In this document: positions 12,159 to 23,149 of the stretch, piece after piece
Layout: each line of letters opens with the position of its first letter
Numbering within the stretch: the stretch's first letter is position 1
Assembly: GCA_030407085.1 (NCBI GenBank)
Contig: CM059586.1
Coordinates: forward strand, 11,922,001-11,986,000
DNA from: Trichopria drosophilae
Lineage: Eukaryota; Arthropoda; Insecta; Hymenoptera; Diapriidae
DNA length: 64,000 nt
Direction: 5' to 3'
Program-made: the position numbers and the translations under genes
The notes under the pieces: generated by a model
Databases searched by the model: none
Seen by the model: only the letters and a program-made list of their open reading frames with translations
Told to the model about the DNA's origin: nothing

Positions 12159-12201
12159 AATAAATTTCTGACGTGTGCCTTAAATAAAATGGGCCGAAAC
12201 G
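12159..12201 (+). other. Conserved Penelope-like terminal motif, degenerate hammerhead-like
   Basis: AATAAATTTCTGA, then 20 bases, then GGCCGAAACG. The same two blocks flank 17 bases in the minus-strand copy at 27504-27543. Hammerhead ribozymes are known in Penelope-like elements, with core CUGANGA...GAAA. Here the first core reads CUGACGU, so the conserved A is lost. Confidence 0.4.
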
Positions 12202-14459
12202 CAAAAAGTTTTTTTGTTTAATTTTTTCGTACTTTTCCATGTGAATGACCAAGAAACAACTTCCCTTAACACATTCTGCAGAATGTTTGTCATCTGAGTT
12301 TTAGATTAGGTTGAGGGTGTCGTTTTCTTTTCCAAATGAAAGTTCTAAATGTTTGCTGAAATCTGAGCAAAGTTTTCCTGGCTCGAATTTTGAATTTGGG
12401 TTATCAAGTCCTGGGACAAATTCGAATATAACTATATGTAGAAATAGTAAAAACCGAAATCCAACTTCTAAGCCCCGAAATCTTTTTACTATTCACAGTT
12501 TCAAATTATGACAGAGCAGAAATATGAGGAACCTGTTGATTATGATAGGTAAATGATTTAAATTTCAATTTTATTTCACATACATATACAAAAATAGATC
12601 AAAACTATATTTAATGTGAATTTTTACAATTTAATATATCAATATCGATGTTTTTAACTTATTTCTCGTTTTAATACCAACCTATATTAATTTTGAAATT
12701 GATATTCTTGTAATTAAAACATTCAATAGAATATTAATTTATCATTTTCCATAATTTTAAAATTTCGTCGTATTTGTGAAAATTAATTTTCATTAAATTT
12801 ACTGCCATTATATTCTTGCATGCTATTTTACGTAAAATTTTCCTGTTTTTATCGAGTCTGGCATACGAAATTGCAAACATGCCCTTGTTTTTAACTTGTG
12901 TCATTAGTATTAAAAAATGCTTGTTACAACATCGAACAATCGCACGTAATAAAATATTAAAATTTTGACTTGAATATTTACTACATTTGATCTTTTTAGA
13001 AAATCCTTATGCAAAATAGAAATGAGTATCGTTATTATTGGGGAGATCGGGGATATGTGTCCATGTTTTCCGTATTTTTGTCAATTTCTCGTAAACTATC
13101 TAAGATATTTCGCTTAAAATTTGAGGTGTAAACTTTTAATGATTTAGAATACTTTTGAATTTAAATAATTATAAATAATAATTAAAAATGCTACTCATAT
13201 GACAATAATTTTTCTTGTAACAATTGTCTATCGAAACGTTAAGTAGTTTTTTTCCAGTTCTTTAGAAAAACAAATATTTTACAGGATTTTTTCCAATTTT
13301 TTAGAAGACTTATAAGAATTTTTTAGATCTTAAAAACAATTTGCCTTTTTCTAATACGAATACCAGCTTTTTAAATACAAACGTCGTCCACGCTAGACTA
13401 GATGAAAACTGATTTTACTTTTTACTGCGCAAACCTAAAAGCATCAACAATACGATGTAAAAAGATTTGTAAACAGACGACGCGACATATTGTGTTGGAA
13501 ATAACGATTGAAAATTCCAGAAAAGAATAACAGTAGAGATATTTCCAAACAATAAACTCTGATGAATTTTAAAAATTCACATAAAATCATATGTTGATTC
13601 TTTACAAAGTCCTCATATGTTTTTTTTACCAATTATTCAGAATTATGCAGAAAACAAATTCATTATGGTCGAATCCAAGTTTGAATGAAATTTTTTTTTA
13701 ATGAAAACTATTTGCTTTATATTTATAGAGTCCTTTTCCGTTTCACAACACTTAAAAGTCATTAACAATGGAAAAAAATACTGAAATTTTCAGTCCGAAG
13801 TTTTTAAATATAACAACTCGATTACGTCATAATTTATATGAAAATTAAGAAATAGTTCGAAAAAGCTTTTCTATCAAGATTGAATAGAAAACAGAAAGGA
13901 AATCTAATTAAAAACACAATATTTATTCCTGTAATGGAATCGCTGATGCGTTAATGACACATGCATTTAATTATCAAATGAAAATCTGAATATAAACATA
14001 TATTTACATGATTTATTACCACACTTAATTCCATCCGAGTCTCGAGAAAAGGGTCTCGTTTCATCGCTGATATTGCTATCATTCATGGAACTCCAATGCA
14101 ACGTTCTGCAAAAATTGAACACACTTATTCCCAGCAGATTTTCAAAGTCCACGAGGGATTTAGATCTCCGTCAGACATACTTAAATCCGTGATAAATCTG
14201 AAAAAAATCCAGTGTACCATCCCATGAGATGAATCACTTTCCAAGTTCTAGTCGTTGGAGACACTGTTAAATCTGGGGCTCGTTAGTCGATTTTCAACGA
14301 GTAATGCAATGCAAAGTTAATATCGTGATATTCATTACGTTAAAATTTTAAATACCAATAAAAATATTTTTTTAAACCAAGCAATATCTCGATTATCGTA
14401 TTTAAAATTCAAAATACATTTGTCGACCTTTAAGCGCCGCTGTTATATTTTAATGAAAC
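12202..14459. other. AT-rich non-coding stretch
   Basis: No supported gene or complete repeat. The open frames at 12311-12511, 13444-13632 and 13967-14152 are short and have no recognisable domain. Confidence 0.4.
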
Positions 14460-14900
14460 GAAACGAATGAAAGGAATACAATACCAACAAGGAGGGAATC
14501 AATTGATGTACGGCTATTGAAACCGATCTCTAGCGCTCGTTAATCTCAAGCGTGAAAAGCTCTGGGAGTTCGATTGCACGATAAGTCACCTGGTTTGCAC
14601 GTGATGGACTTGCACGTAACCAGCCAATGACGCCCACATCTTCTTAAAAGCACTACGCGAGAGATGACAATAAAAATTAATTGTTATATACTAGTAGCCT
14701 ATATTTGCCCGGTTCCGTCTCGTTATATTTGCTGGTCGCCGATCTCTATTTCCCCCACCTTGCGGGCTTGGGCCTTAAGAAGGGCCTGCTATGACGTCAC
14801 GAACGTAATGCGCTTGAAGGGAGGGGGAGAAGCGGCGCTCCCCTTCTTTTTGTAAATATAACAAAAAGAAAGGGGAAGGCTAGGAACCGAGTGGGTAAAT
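14460..14900. other. GC-raised island ending in a hairpin
   Basis: This stretch stands out for high GC in an AT-rich neighbourhood. It contains a TGACGTCA-like CRE word (about 14792), a GGGCTTGGGCC/GGGCCTG repeat and a strong hairpin at 14840-14875. It could be a short interspersed element, a promoter or a regulatory island. There is no coding evidence beyond a 63-residue frame at 14664-14855. Confidence 0.3.
14840..14875. repeat. Strong hairpin, CCCCTTCTTTTTGT stem
   Basis: CCCCTTCTTTTTGT pairs with ACAAAAAGAAAGGGG (one bulged base) across the 7-base loop AAATATA. On a transcript this would form a stem of 14 bp. Confidence 0.55.
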
Positions 14901-15132
14901 AAACTCTACTGTACTATAAACGGTATCCTAGAAAATATTAAGGAAATTAATTGAGAACTGACCGAGAATTTTGAAAATTGTATTCTGTCATCTTTTATTT
15001 ACATTTTTTAGTGAAACTTCCTACCTTATTGGCGGACCACTTTATAACCACCGTAAAACAAAAATTAAATGCTTAAATTTTCATGTAAACATTTGCGGTT
15101 GTACTGCTAAATATATTCAAAATTGAGTATTG

Positions 15133-17224
15133 AGACTGGTTAGCCGTGGTGTCTAAATAAGTTTGGTAAAGTTCGGTCGCTGTAACTGAATCAATTTTGT
15201 TTGTTAATGTACATTGAAATGAGATCAAACTTATTTTAAATTTTTAATTGTTGTAATGTTTAGTCATTACAAAGCTAATAATTTGTTCATAACAGTGTAA
15301 TTACTTGCCACGTGACTTTCGTTTAATTATTTTGTCACTCATTGTTGTGTTACGATCAGCAGTTTATCAACAATCAGTTTTTTACTTGCAGCCTAAATCG
15401 GTTTGGTTTTATTAACTAAACTTTTACTTCCGTGGACCATCAACACCGGTTTGTTCATGAAATAAACACAATTTCTTTTCGTTCTGGGAGTGCGACGAAG
15501 CGTTAAGTTTACAAACATCAATATTTGCACAGGATATCAGCAAAAATACCGTCGAAAGTGCCAAAAGAAATCCAAACAATGAAAATGATTAAGGAAAAAA
15601 AAATTAGTTAAAATAATAAATAATTAGAAATTAAAAACTCATTCAAATCGATAGGGAATATACTTCTGAACATGTACGAGTACATTTGAAAATCTTAATT
15701 TTAAGCAACTTAACGACCGGCCAAATATATTATATTTTCATAGTTGTGAAATTTTTAAAAAGTTAAATTTTGTAAATTTCTTCTTCAGACTTTTAATTCC
15801 GACAAAACGTTATGTTAATAATTTTGTCTGGATATTGACAGTTTTTGTGGAAATACTATAATTCAACCCCTTTGAAATAGTTTTGGCAAAAATTCGCCAT
15901 GTTTATATTTTTAATTTATAAATTTTTTATTTTACTTGTTCGAGTTGAACGTGTGTGTTTTTAAAATATTTTTTTTTATAATCTGTGAATGAAAAGTATA
16001 ATTTTAGATTCACACTAAAAAAATAAGTCTTAATTTAAGGCCATTGATGGGCTACATTTAAGATGTAACAAAAATTAGCCCGATTAGAAAAGGACAAACT
16101 TATGCATTATACATTGACTAATTTTAAGCCACTTTAATTTGTAACAATTTTAAAACTTATTTTTTTCTGTGCACAAAATACGAATAAACTGTATGTTCAC
16201 GAACTTTTGAACTTTATTATAAGAATTCTGATTGAACGATTTGACTGAAAATTTTCAAAAAATCCTAACTCTGGAACGAAAAAAAAACATAGCGACTTTT
16301 TTCGAAAACGATTTTAAAGGTCTTGAATTGTTGTGCTTCCGCAACAATGGGCTACATCCAGAAATCTGCACACCATCGCTTCAATAAATTGATCCTTTAT
16401 AATATTCCAATGTTTTATAAATCTCGGATATTTCCCTCGAAAAGTAGAATTCAAAGAATTTCAGTTATATTTCCAAGTGCATAATCCTCTTGAACGTCCA
16501 TTCTATATTTCTGTAAGTTCGATTGTTTTACAAGGATTAAAAAAATAGTTAATATGAACAATTTGTAATAGCAAAACTAACAGTAATTTTAAAGTAATTA
16601 TGTTTTTTTGTATTTGACACAATAGTAGTGCCTTTTACTATTTAAAGATATTCAAATGAGTGAGTAAAAAAGTTACTTAAACAAGATCACTCTTTACTGC
16701 GTTATTAATGCTACAACAACTATTTAGAAGAAAATATTGTTTGAGATTACCAAAAAATGTTGGTCTTAATCTAATTAAACATAACTCCTTGTATTCTTAC
16801 ATGGATTAACAATTAATATATGCACTTTGTTTAGTAACCTTAATTACTACGCTGCACGATATGCAGTTCGGAATTGGAAATATAACGTTGTTCTCTTTAG
16901 CACATTTTAATTTTGAATTCAACCATTATTGTAATGATATACCAATTTCTACCTTTATGTGGTTCCCTGATAGAAATTTGTCCAGTTTTTTGTTACACCG
17001 ACCAGTTTCCTTATGCGTTTAACATGTAAAATAAGTAAAATGGACAGAAATTGACCAAAAACTTGATTCATTTTCTACCAGGGTTAATATGTTGCTTCCT
17101 ATATTAACTAATGATTAAAATGATATCCATCATCGTTCATCCTACTGTATATTACATAACACAAACTAGTACGTTTGCAACGAGCTGGTCGCAACCAAAC
17201 TATTTTGGACACCACGACTAGTCA
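15133..17224. mobile_element. About 2.1-kb element with TGGTGTC-type inverted termini
   Basis: GACTGGTTAGCCGTGGTGTC near 15133 and the reverse complement of the right end, GACTAGTCGTGGTGTCC, share CGTGGTGTC. The homology continues inward through TAGTTTGG and GGTCGC-like blocks over about 45 bp. No transposase is visible between them, and the interior is AT-rich with a nested small MITE (16011-16171). Words like these recur in the 23-bp repeats at 22387-22454. The two ends could also be separate fragments of one family. Confidence 0.4.
16011..16171. mobile_element. 161-bp MITE, CACA...TGTG termini
   Basis: The left end CACACTAAAAAAATAAGTCT and the reverse complement of the right end (CACAGAAAAAAATAAGTTT) are closely similar. 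The interior repeats GATGGGCTAC/TAGCCC and AATTTTAAGCC-type words. It lies inside the larger inverted-repeat element. Confidence 0.5.
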
Positions 17225-17285
17225 AAAATCTAGTTGTAACAATCTTGACAACCACTGCTTTCGTGCATGTAATACCTTTAACATA

Positions 17286-18080
17286 TTAAACCCTAAATGG
17301 ACATTTTTCGCTACAGCTTTCAACATTTAAATTTTCTATAAAAAAAGATGCTAAACAATTCATTAGAAGGCATGTCCAACATAAAATGAACTAAAATTTC
17401 AGCATATATAATTACATTTTTCCAACACGATTTTGGCCAATTCTTCTATCGACTGCTGCTTTGATTTCCCTAACAGTAACGATGATACCCCAGCAGCCTA
17501 TCAATTATTTTCCATCCAATTGACATATATTTATAAAAAAAAACCCTCAACTCCGAAATTAATTCTATAGTTTCTTCAAGTTTTCCAGCGCATCAACGAT
17601 AGAAATAAGATTTTTAGGGTATTAAACAAGATTATTTACAAAAAATATTGTTTCTATTAATTTTTTTTCTATCTTCTGTGTTCACATTGCTATCGTTCCC
17701 TAAATCTTGTTTAAAGTATAGAAATCCTTAAGATTTTAACTTTAAAAAGGCTTTCGAAAAAAAAGTTGCTGAAGATGTTAACAAAAGAATCGCTGACGTT
17801 TTTACGGAATGTTTACAAAATATTTTTCAATGTAAATTCAGCAACATCTTTTCCGACAGTATCTCATTTTCAAATAAAAACTCCTAAACTGTAAGGTGAT
17901 TTTGTTATGTGTTATCTTATTTTTAGGCTCTTTCATATTCGGGAACACGATTTGTTTACATTAAACAGGAATTTTGAAACTATTTCAATTTGAAAAAAGT
18001 TTGTAACTAAAATATATTTGTAAAATTTTGTTTTAGAAATAATCAAATTTGATGGTTGCATTGTTTCGAAAATCAAATGA
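17286..18080. mobile_element. TTAA-type MITE, family with CCCTAAATGGACATTT end
   Basis: It starts TTAAACCCTAAATGGACATT and matches the element at 42969 (TTAAATCCTCAATGGACATT). Both continue with TTCGCT-CAG, and both later hold GGACACGATTT- or GAACACGATTTG-type segments followed by AATAATCA. Internal foldback is visible (GCTGAAGATGTTAAC near 17766 against TTCAGCAACATCTTT near 17838). The right end was not identified. Confidence 0.4.
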
Positions 18081-18914
18081 AATAGTCTGGAAGTTGAGAT
18101 AAGTTTACGTCAGCTCTGATTGTTTGGAAATTCTTTCAGAGCCTATTCTCACATATAATATAAAAGTTAAAAGTCCACTCAATACTTAATGGTTTAATAA
18201 TTAATTATCTAATTCCTAAATATTACCGAAGTATCTACTTATTTCTCCGCGAAGACCCTCATTCATTCTAGTATGATTTAAGTTATTTTGTATATTTTTA
18301 TTTTACGTAATTTTAAAATAAAAATCAAATAATTAATTAACTAATTTAATTAACACCTCATAATTTTAAGTCCATGCTTAAACCTGTAAAACTGTAAATC
18401 AATTAAGTTAAGTGTAATACTTAATAAATCTATATAGATTTTATAATAGAAACTTATAATAGATTTTATAAGTTTAATAAATAAAAAAATATCCAATAAT
18501 AATTTCAGAAATTGTGAGGAATTTGTAGTTGGAAAATTGTTGCCTTGTTCTTTAGATAAAACAAATGTAACGCTTGATATTATTTTACGCGTGATATTCA
18601 GGTTCCCTTTATACAAAGTTCAAAGTATTCCTATACTAAATGTGCAATGTTACAGTGTCCTATTTCAAACGATCAAAAATGTCATTTTGTAGATGTCAAG
18701 ACTCTTATTCATATCACTACTATGTTTACGCAAGCAGTTTGGCCTAAATTATTGTTACGTGCGGTATAGAAAACATTTTACAACGAAATACTTAAGTTGC
18801 TGAGATTTTATGTATAACAAATTACACTCATTATTGTTTAATGTCAGAATATTTGAAAATAATTGTAGTTTTATTTTGCAGACATTACACATGTATTTAT
18901 ATAAATGTATCGTA
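18081..18914. other. AT-rich non-coding stretch
   Basis: No supported feature. A short tandem pattern of TATAATAGATTTTATAAGTTT-type words lies at 18430-18480. Confidence 0.4.
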
Positions 18915-19708
18915 TTAACCCATTAAGGCCTAAACGGACACATTTTGAGCATCAGTTTAAACGTCGATAATTTGCATATAAAAGCATTTGGAAAAATTTT
19001 ACTCCCACTATTTATGACGAAAAATTATATGCTCTTTCAGAATCTTTCAATAAAATTCTGATAAAATGAAAAGCAAAAAAGTTATACACGATTGTTTGTA
19101 AAAAAAACATGGTTTTTAAACATTTATTTTTTATTCTAGCATCACTTTCACCTCGAAATTGGTTTAGAAAACACGTCTTAGGTGAAAATATCGCGTCCAT
19201 GGACTCTTAGGATTAAAACGTACCATGTTCTAATTTGAATTTCAAGATGGCAACTTCCAAAATGGCGCCTAGAAGCTAAAAAGTCTTTTTGAAACTTAAC
19301 AAATTTTTTTCTTAAAAACTGTAGACTTTAGAGAAAATTTCCTAAGAAGCTTCTAGGCGCCATTTTGGGAGTCGACATCTTGAAATTCAAATTAGAACAT
19401 GGTACGTTTTAATCCTAAGGATCCATGGATGCGATATTTTCACCGTAGACATGTTTCCCAAACCAATTTCGAGGTGAAAGTGATGTTAGAATGACAAATA
19501 AATGTTTAAAAACCATGTTTTTTAACAAAAAACCTGTATAACTTTTTTGCTTTTCATTTTATCGAAATTTTATTGAAAGATTCTGAAAGAGCATACAATT
19601 TTACGTCAGAAGAAGTGGGAGTAAAATTTTTCCAAATGCTTTTATATGCAAATTATCGACGTTTAAACTGGTGCTCAAAATGTGTCCGTTTAGGCCTTAA
19701 TGGGTTAA
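18915..19708. mobile_element. 794-bp near-palindromic TTAA foldback element
   Basis: TTAA (18915-18918) and TTAA (19705-19708) flank two arms of about 358 bp (18919-19276 and 19348-19704) that are near-exact reverse complements, separated by about 70 bp. Termini read CCCATTAAGGCCTAAACGG and its complement. TTAA target duplication and CCC-starting termini fit piggyBac-type non-autonomous elements. Each arm carries one AAAATGGCGCC motif. No coding capacity is seen. A diverged relative of one arm lies at 31262. Confidence 0.8.
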
Positions 19709-19995
19709 TAAGATTTACATAATCCCAAGCAAATTAAACATAATATTTAAAAATGCCAATATTTAACAAACGTGTGTTTTAAGTAAAAATAATCATCAAA
19801 AGTAATAACCCTAATAGTGACGATTTAGTGGCAGGAGTTCCAGTCTAGTGCTAGTGTGGCAGATTTCGATTTCTACTATGGAATTAATTTATTATTTTAC
19901 ATTTTGCAGGTAAAATAAGTTTGGTTAGTTTAGAATTGAGATTTTGGTTCTCATTCTAATCTGTTAATTTTCAATTAATTACAAAAACACAATAG

Positions 19996-20657
19996 CACGT
20001 CTTTATTTCACAGACAAATAGTCACACGAGAAAATACAACCGACATTTGATCACATGTCAAATTATCATAATGATAAAATGTCTCGCATAGAAATATCAC
20101 AATGGCAAAATATCACATTGATAAAATCACTTCAACAAAATATCACACATTTAAAAATTTCCCTGCGCAGGCATATTCATTTATGCATTATTAGGAGTAA
20201 GTGGAGTCCTGACTGGTTAGGTTAATTTTAGGACACGCGTATGCGTGTAATAATAATGCTAGGCATTATTAGTCGTAGGCAGAATTCTGAGTAGTTAGAT
20301 TAGGTTAGTTTCACGACGTGGCCATTTCTCTGTCTCCCCCATTTTAGTAAACGAAATTTTATCTAAAATAAATCTCGCCACAATAAACAGAGTCAAATAG
20401 TCTGATGCTAAAACAGCGGAGCGAAAACATCTGACGCCAAACCAGAGGGGCCAAAATGTCCTAACACCAAAATGACGGCGGGAAAAGACTGACCTGAATT
20501 TCCGTGTGTAATGTTCAATGTTTTTAGCTGGTTTTTTTGCTGTGATATTTTACTTATTAAAAAAGTGATATTTTTTGTTTATGGTTATTTGTCCATGTGA
20601 TATTTTGTCGTACTATCAATTGTCGTGTGATTAGTTATCACGTAAAATAAAGACGTG
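19996..20657. mobile_element. Inverted-repeat element with arrays of ATATCACA motifs
   Basis: The left CACGTCTTTATTTCAC and the reverse complement of the right (CACGTCTTTATTTTAC) match at 15 of 16 positions. Next to the left end are several AAAATATCACA/AATCAC words at roughly 17-20 bp spacing (20085-20150), mirrored near the right end as TGATATTTT (20540-20610). Such subterminal arrays are typical transposase-binding regions. No transposase is encoded. The centre holds a separate 29-bp tandem repeat. Confidence 0.6.
20395..20482. repeat. Three degenerate 29-30 bp tandem units
   Basis: Units begin at 20395, 20424 and 20453, each of the form AAA(A)-GTCTGACGCC-AAA-CAG-GGGC with substitutions. 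A partial fourth unit (AAAAGACTGACC) follows. GC is much higher than in the surrounding element. Units are degenerate and adjacent with no spacers, so this is not a CRISPR array. Confidence 0.5.
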
Positions 20658-21880
20658 GAGCCCAAAAACACATAATACCACATTTCATCTTGAAACTTGG
20701 AAAATATTAAACGTTATTCAATGTTCAATTTTCTCATTGAATTTTCAGTTGTCAGAAATATGGATTGAATAAAATTTGACACTAAATAAAAATGGCATAT
20801 TTTTTGGATTTGATATAATTCTACTAGAATTATGTCAATTTTTTATGAGGCCTTCTGCATATATAATTAATGTTAAGTATTTCAAATACCTTTCGACAAT
20901 ATAAAATTCATTAAAATAAGGAAACAAAACGCAATATTAATAAATTATTAACTGGCGCGTTCAATTTTTATTTTCAAGCATATATTATAGCGAATCGTTA
21001 CTCTAGTGGCTGTGAAAAACTGCGACACGAAAAATTTGCTTTTCCGATTGTAAAATACTCAGAGATTTATTTTCATATCATATTCTTTACACGTCTAATG
21101 CAAATATTAAAAGTAAACGAAACGTTTTAAAATCGCTGCAATACCATAACCCCATGAAATATAGGAAAATGAGTTTGACGAAATGAATAATAAAAAGCGC
21201 ATAAATCTAATCAAGAGTATTAAAAAAAAAAAGTCTTTCAAAGTCAGAAATTCTGCATAGTCAGATTCGACAGTTGGTAAACCCTTGAAGGAAAATGGAG
21301 CAGAAACAGCCACGTGAATATCGATGAGCAGACTAGTGTGAATCCGCTTCGACGTAACCGTAGGGTGGGATTTTTAGTCGAGATTGCCGTGGAAAAGTAA
21401 TTTCGACACGTATTTCCGTTACAGGGTCAAAGAAAATCCTTACATGGTTTCCACTGTGCAAACGTTTAATCTATTCACGTTTGCAGTTAACTAATCGTGA
21501 CATGTCACTAATACAGTAATTTCGTACAGTATTAAGGTAAGTTTGTTTTGCGAATTAAATTTTGAAATGAGACAATTGAATCATACAATTAATTTTCAAA
21601 CGTTATTTTGGTGCTAACTAAACTATTAAAATAACAAATCTTTATAAAGAAAATATGTATAATATTTTCGAAATAATTGCTGACATAACGTTGTAATTCG
21701 TAAGACTACAAAAAATAAGTAGAAATACAAGTTACTATATGAGCAGCTACAGTGATTGGTGTAATTTGTGATTCTGCCTATCATAAAAGTGATTTTTTGA
21801 AACCAGGAGGTGGTGTTTTTGTGTCCTGGCAGTTTTTCCGGAGCATGATTTAACGAAACTAACCTCCAAAACAAAGCAAC
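20658..21880. other. AT-rich non-coding stretch
   Basis: No supported gene or repeat. Short minus-strand frames at 21107-21313 and 21626-21892 have no recognisable domain. Confidence 0.4.
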
Positions 21881-22111
21881 GTGATCAAACAAACTACAGA
21901 TGATGAAATACTTACAGGAAAATTACTGGCATCTTTTAAACTGTCTATTAATGCATACAAACACAAATATGAAAAACAGGTGGATGCTAATAAATTACAA
22001 TTGGATCAAAGAGACTATGAATTGAAACTGTTAAAAGACGAAAACACTGCGATGAAAAGCAAAATTAAAAGTATGGGAGGCCAACAACAGTTAGACAATA
22101 TTTTCACTTAA
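21881..22111 (+). CDS. Candidate terminal exon or gene fragment, coiled coil
   Basis: The frame opens at a GTG rather than an ATG and ends with a normal stop. The 76-residue product is rich in K, L, E, D and Q and reads like a coiled coil (YKHKYEKQVDANKLQLDQRD, then LKLLKDENTAMKSKIKS). Codon use is balanced, unlike the random frames around it. Two possible acceptors, CTACAG at 21894-21899 and CTTACAG at about 21917, would allow a last exon. No neighbouring exon was found, and I do not recognise the family. It may instead be a retrocopy fragment or a chance frame. Confidence 0.3.
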   Translation: MIKQTTDDEILTGKLLASFKLSINAYKHKYEKQVDANKLQLDQRDYELKLLKDENTAMKSKIKSMGGQQQLDNIFT

Positions 22112-22386
22112 TCGAACTTGGCTGACCATTTATGGATGTTTTCACTTTATATAAATCAGGTTTGGTATGACAATAAACATGTCTTTTAACAAAGCTATTA
22201 AAAATGTCGTTGTTAAATAATTTCGAGTCATGAAACACAAAAAAATTACTCATTATATTTAAATTGCATGACCAAACTTCTACATTCTTGAACTAAGTAG
22301 TTTGGTTCCTACCCAACATGACTGGCTAATGATATCACGTCAATATGTTTGTCGAGAAAAGTAAGTTTTTTGTCCAATCGAACGGT

Positions 22387-22454
22387 TTTGGTTCTCATAA
22401 CCAAATAGTTTGGTCCACATAGCCAAACACGTTTGGTTCTCATGACCGAACCGG
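22387..22454. repeat. Three 22-23 bp tandem units, each an imperfect palindrome
   Basis: Units start at 22387, 22409 and 22432, with the form TTTGGT-CTCAT-ACCAAA-. Each unit pairs with itself (TTTGGT against ACCAAA). Similar TAGTTTGGT words occur at about 22298 and in the termini of the element at 15133-17224. Confidence 0.6.
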
Positions 22455-23149
22455 TTTATACTATGTATAATACAGTCTATTTATTTAGAAAACAATATTC
22501 TTTTCTTTACATGTACTACAATTTCTTTCTGCCTACGTTTAGAGACTTCTTGTTTTGCCTTTGGGATTTTCCATTGAACTTGATTAATTTTCTGTCATTT
22601 TTATGGTCAATATTCCCTTTTTCAACAAATTTTGCACGCTTCGTCCGCCCGTAAGGAAATAATGCATGAACGCCTGTAACGCGATTATAGGTAACTCCAG
22701 TCAATTAACGAAATGTGAATCTGAATGCTTTCTCCTAGGGGACGGCGCATGTGACCTCAATTCCATACAAGCAGTCCAATTAGCTTACGAATATCGCGTT
22801 ATTTCCGGATCGTGATGCAAACACTTCATAATATTTCTTTTTAAATGGGAATATCAAAAATATAAAGGTGATAGTAATGACTAAAATTCAAGAAAGTTAC
22901 TTTGAAACTATTTTGATTCCTGTGCACAGTTTTATTATTATTTTTGTTTACTTAAACGTTGTCTTGTTCTTACATATTTGTAAACTAAATATATAAATCT
23001 ATAAATATTATAGGAAGTGTGCCGGTTGTAGACACTCTCATGTAAATTTCAGCAGCAAATATGCTACTGAACTGTTTTGAAAGGTGTTCTTTTAATTATA
23101 GAGAAACCAAAACACACCAGATAGAAATTATTACTAAAATCCCACCAGC
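22455..23149. other. Non-coding stretch with a small GC-raised patch
   Basis: No supported gene. The patch at about 22640-22810 is richer in GC. Short frames on both strands near 22433-22704 have no known domain. Confidence 0.35.

Larger units (their letters stand above)
11141..12201 (+). mobile_element. 5'-truncated Penelope-like element, copy 1
   Basis: It holds a GIY-YIG endonuclease remnant (11141-11461) followed by about 700 bp of T-rich non-coding DNA ending in a terminal motif (12159-12201) that is shared with the minus-strand copy at 27504-28705. The reverse transcriptase that normally precedes the endonuclease in these elements is missing; homology starts at about 11160. The element is non-autonomous and decayed. 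Confidence 0.7.

Noticed and set aside
20395..20482. Possible CRISPR-like array of 29-bp units
   Set aside because: Units are contiguous and degenerate with no spacers, inside a eukaryotic transposon.
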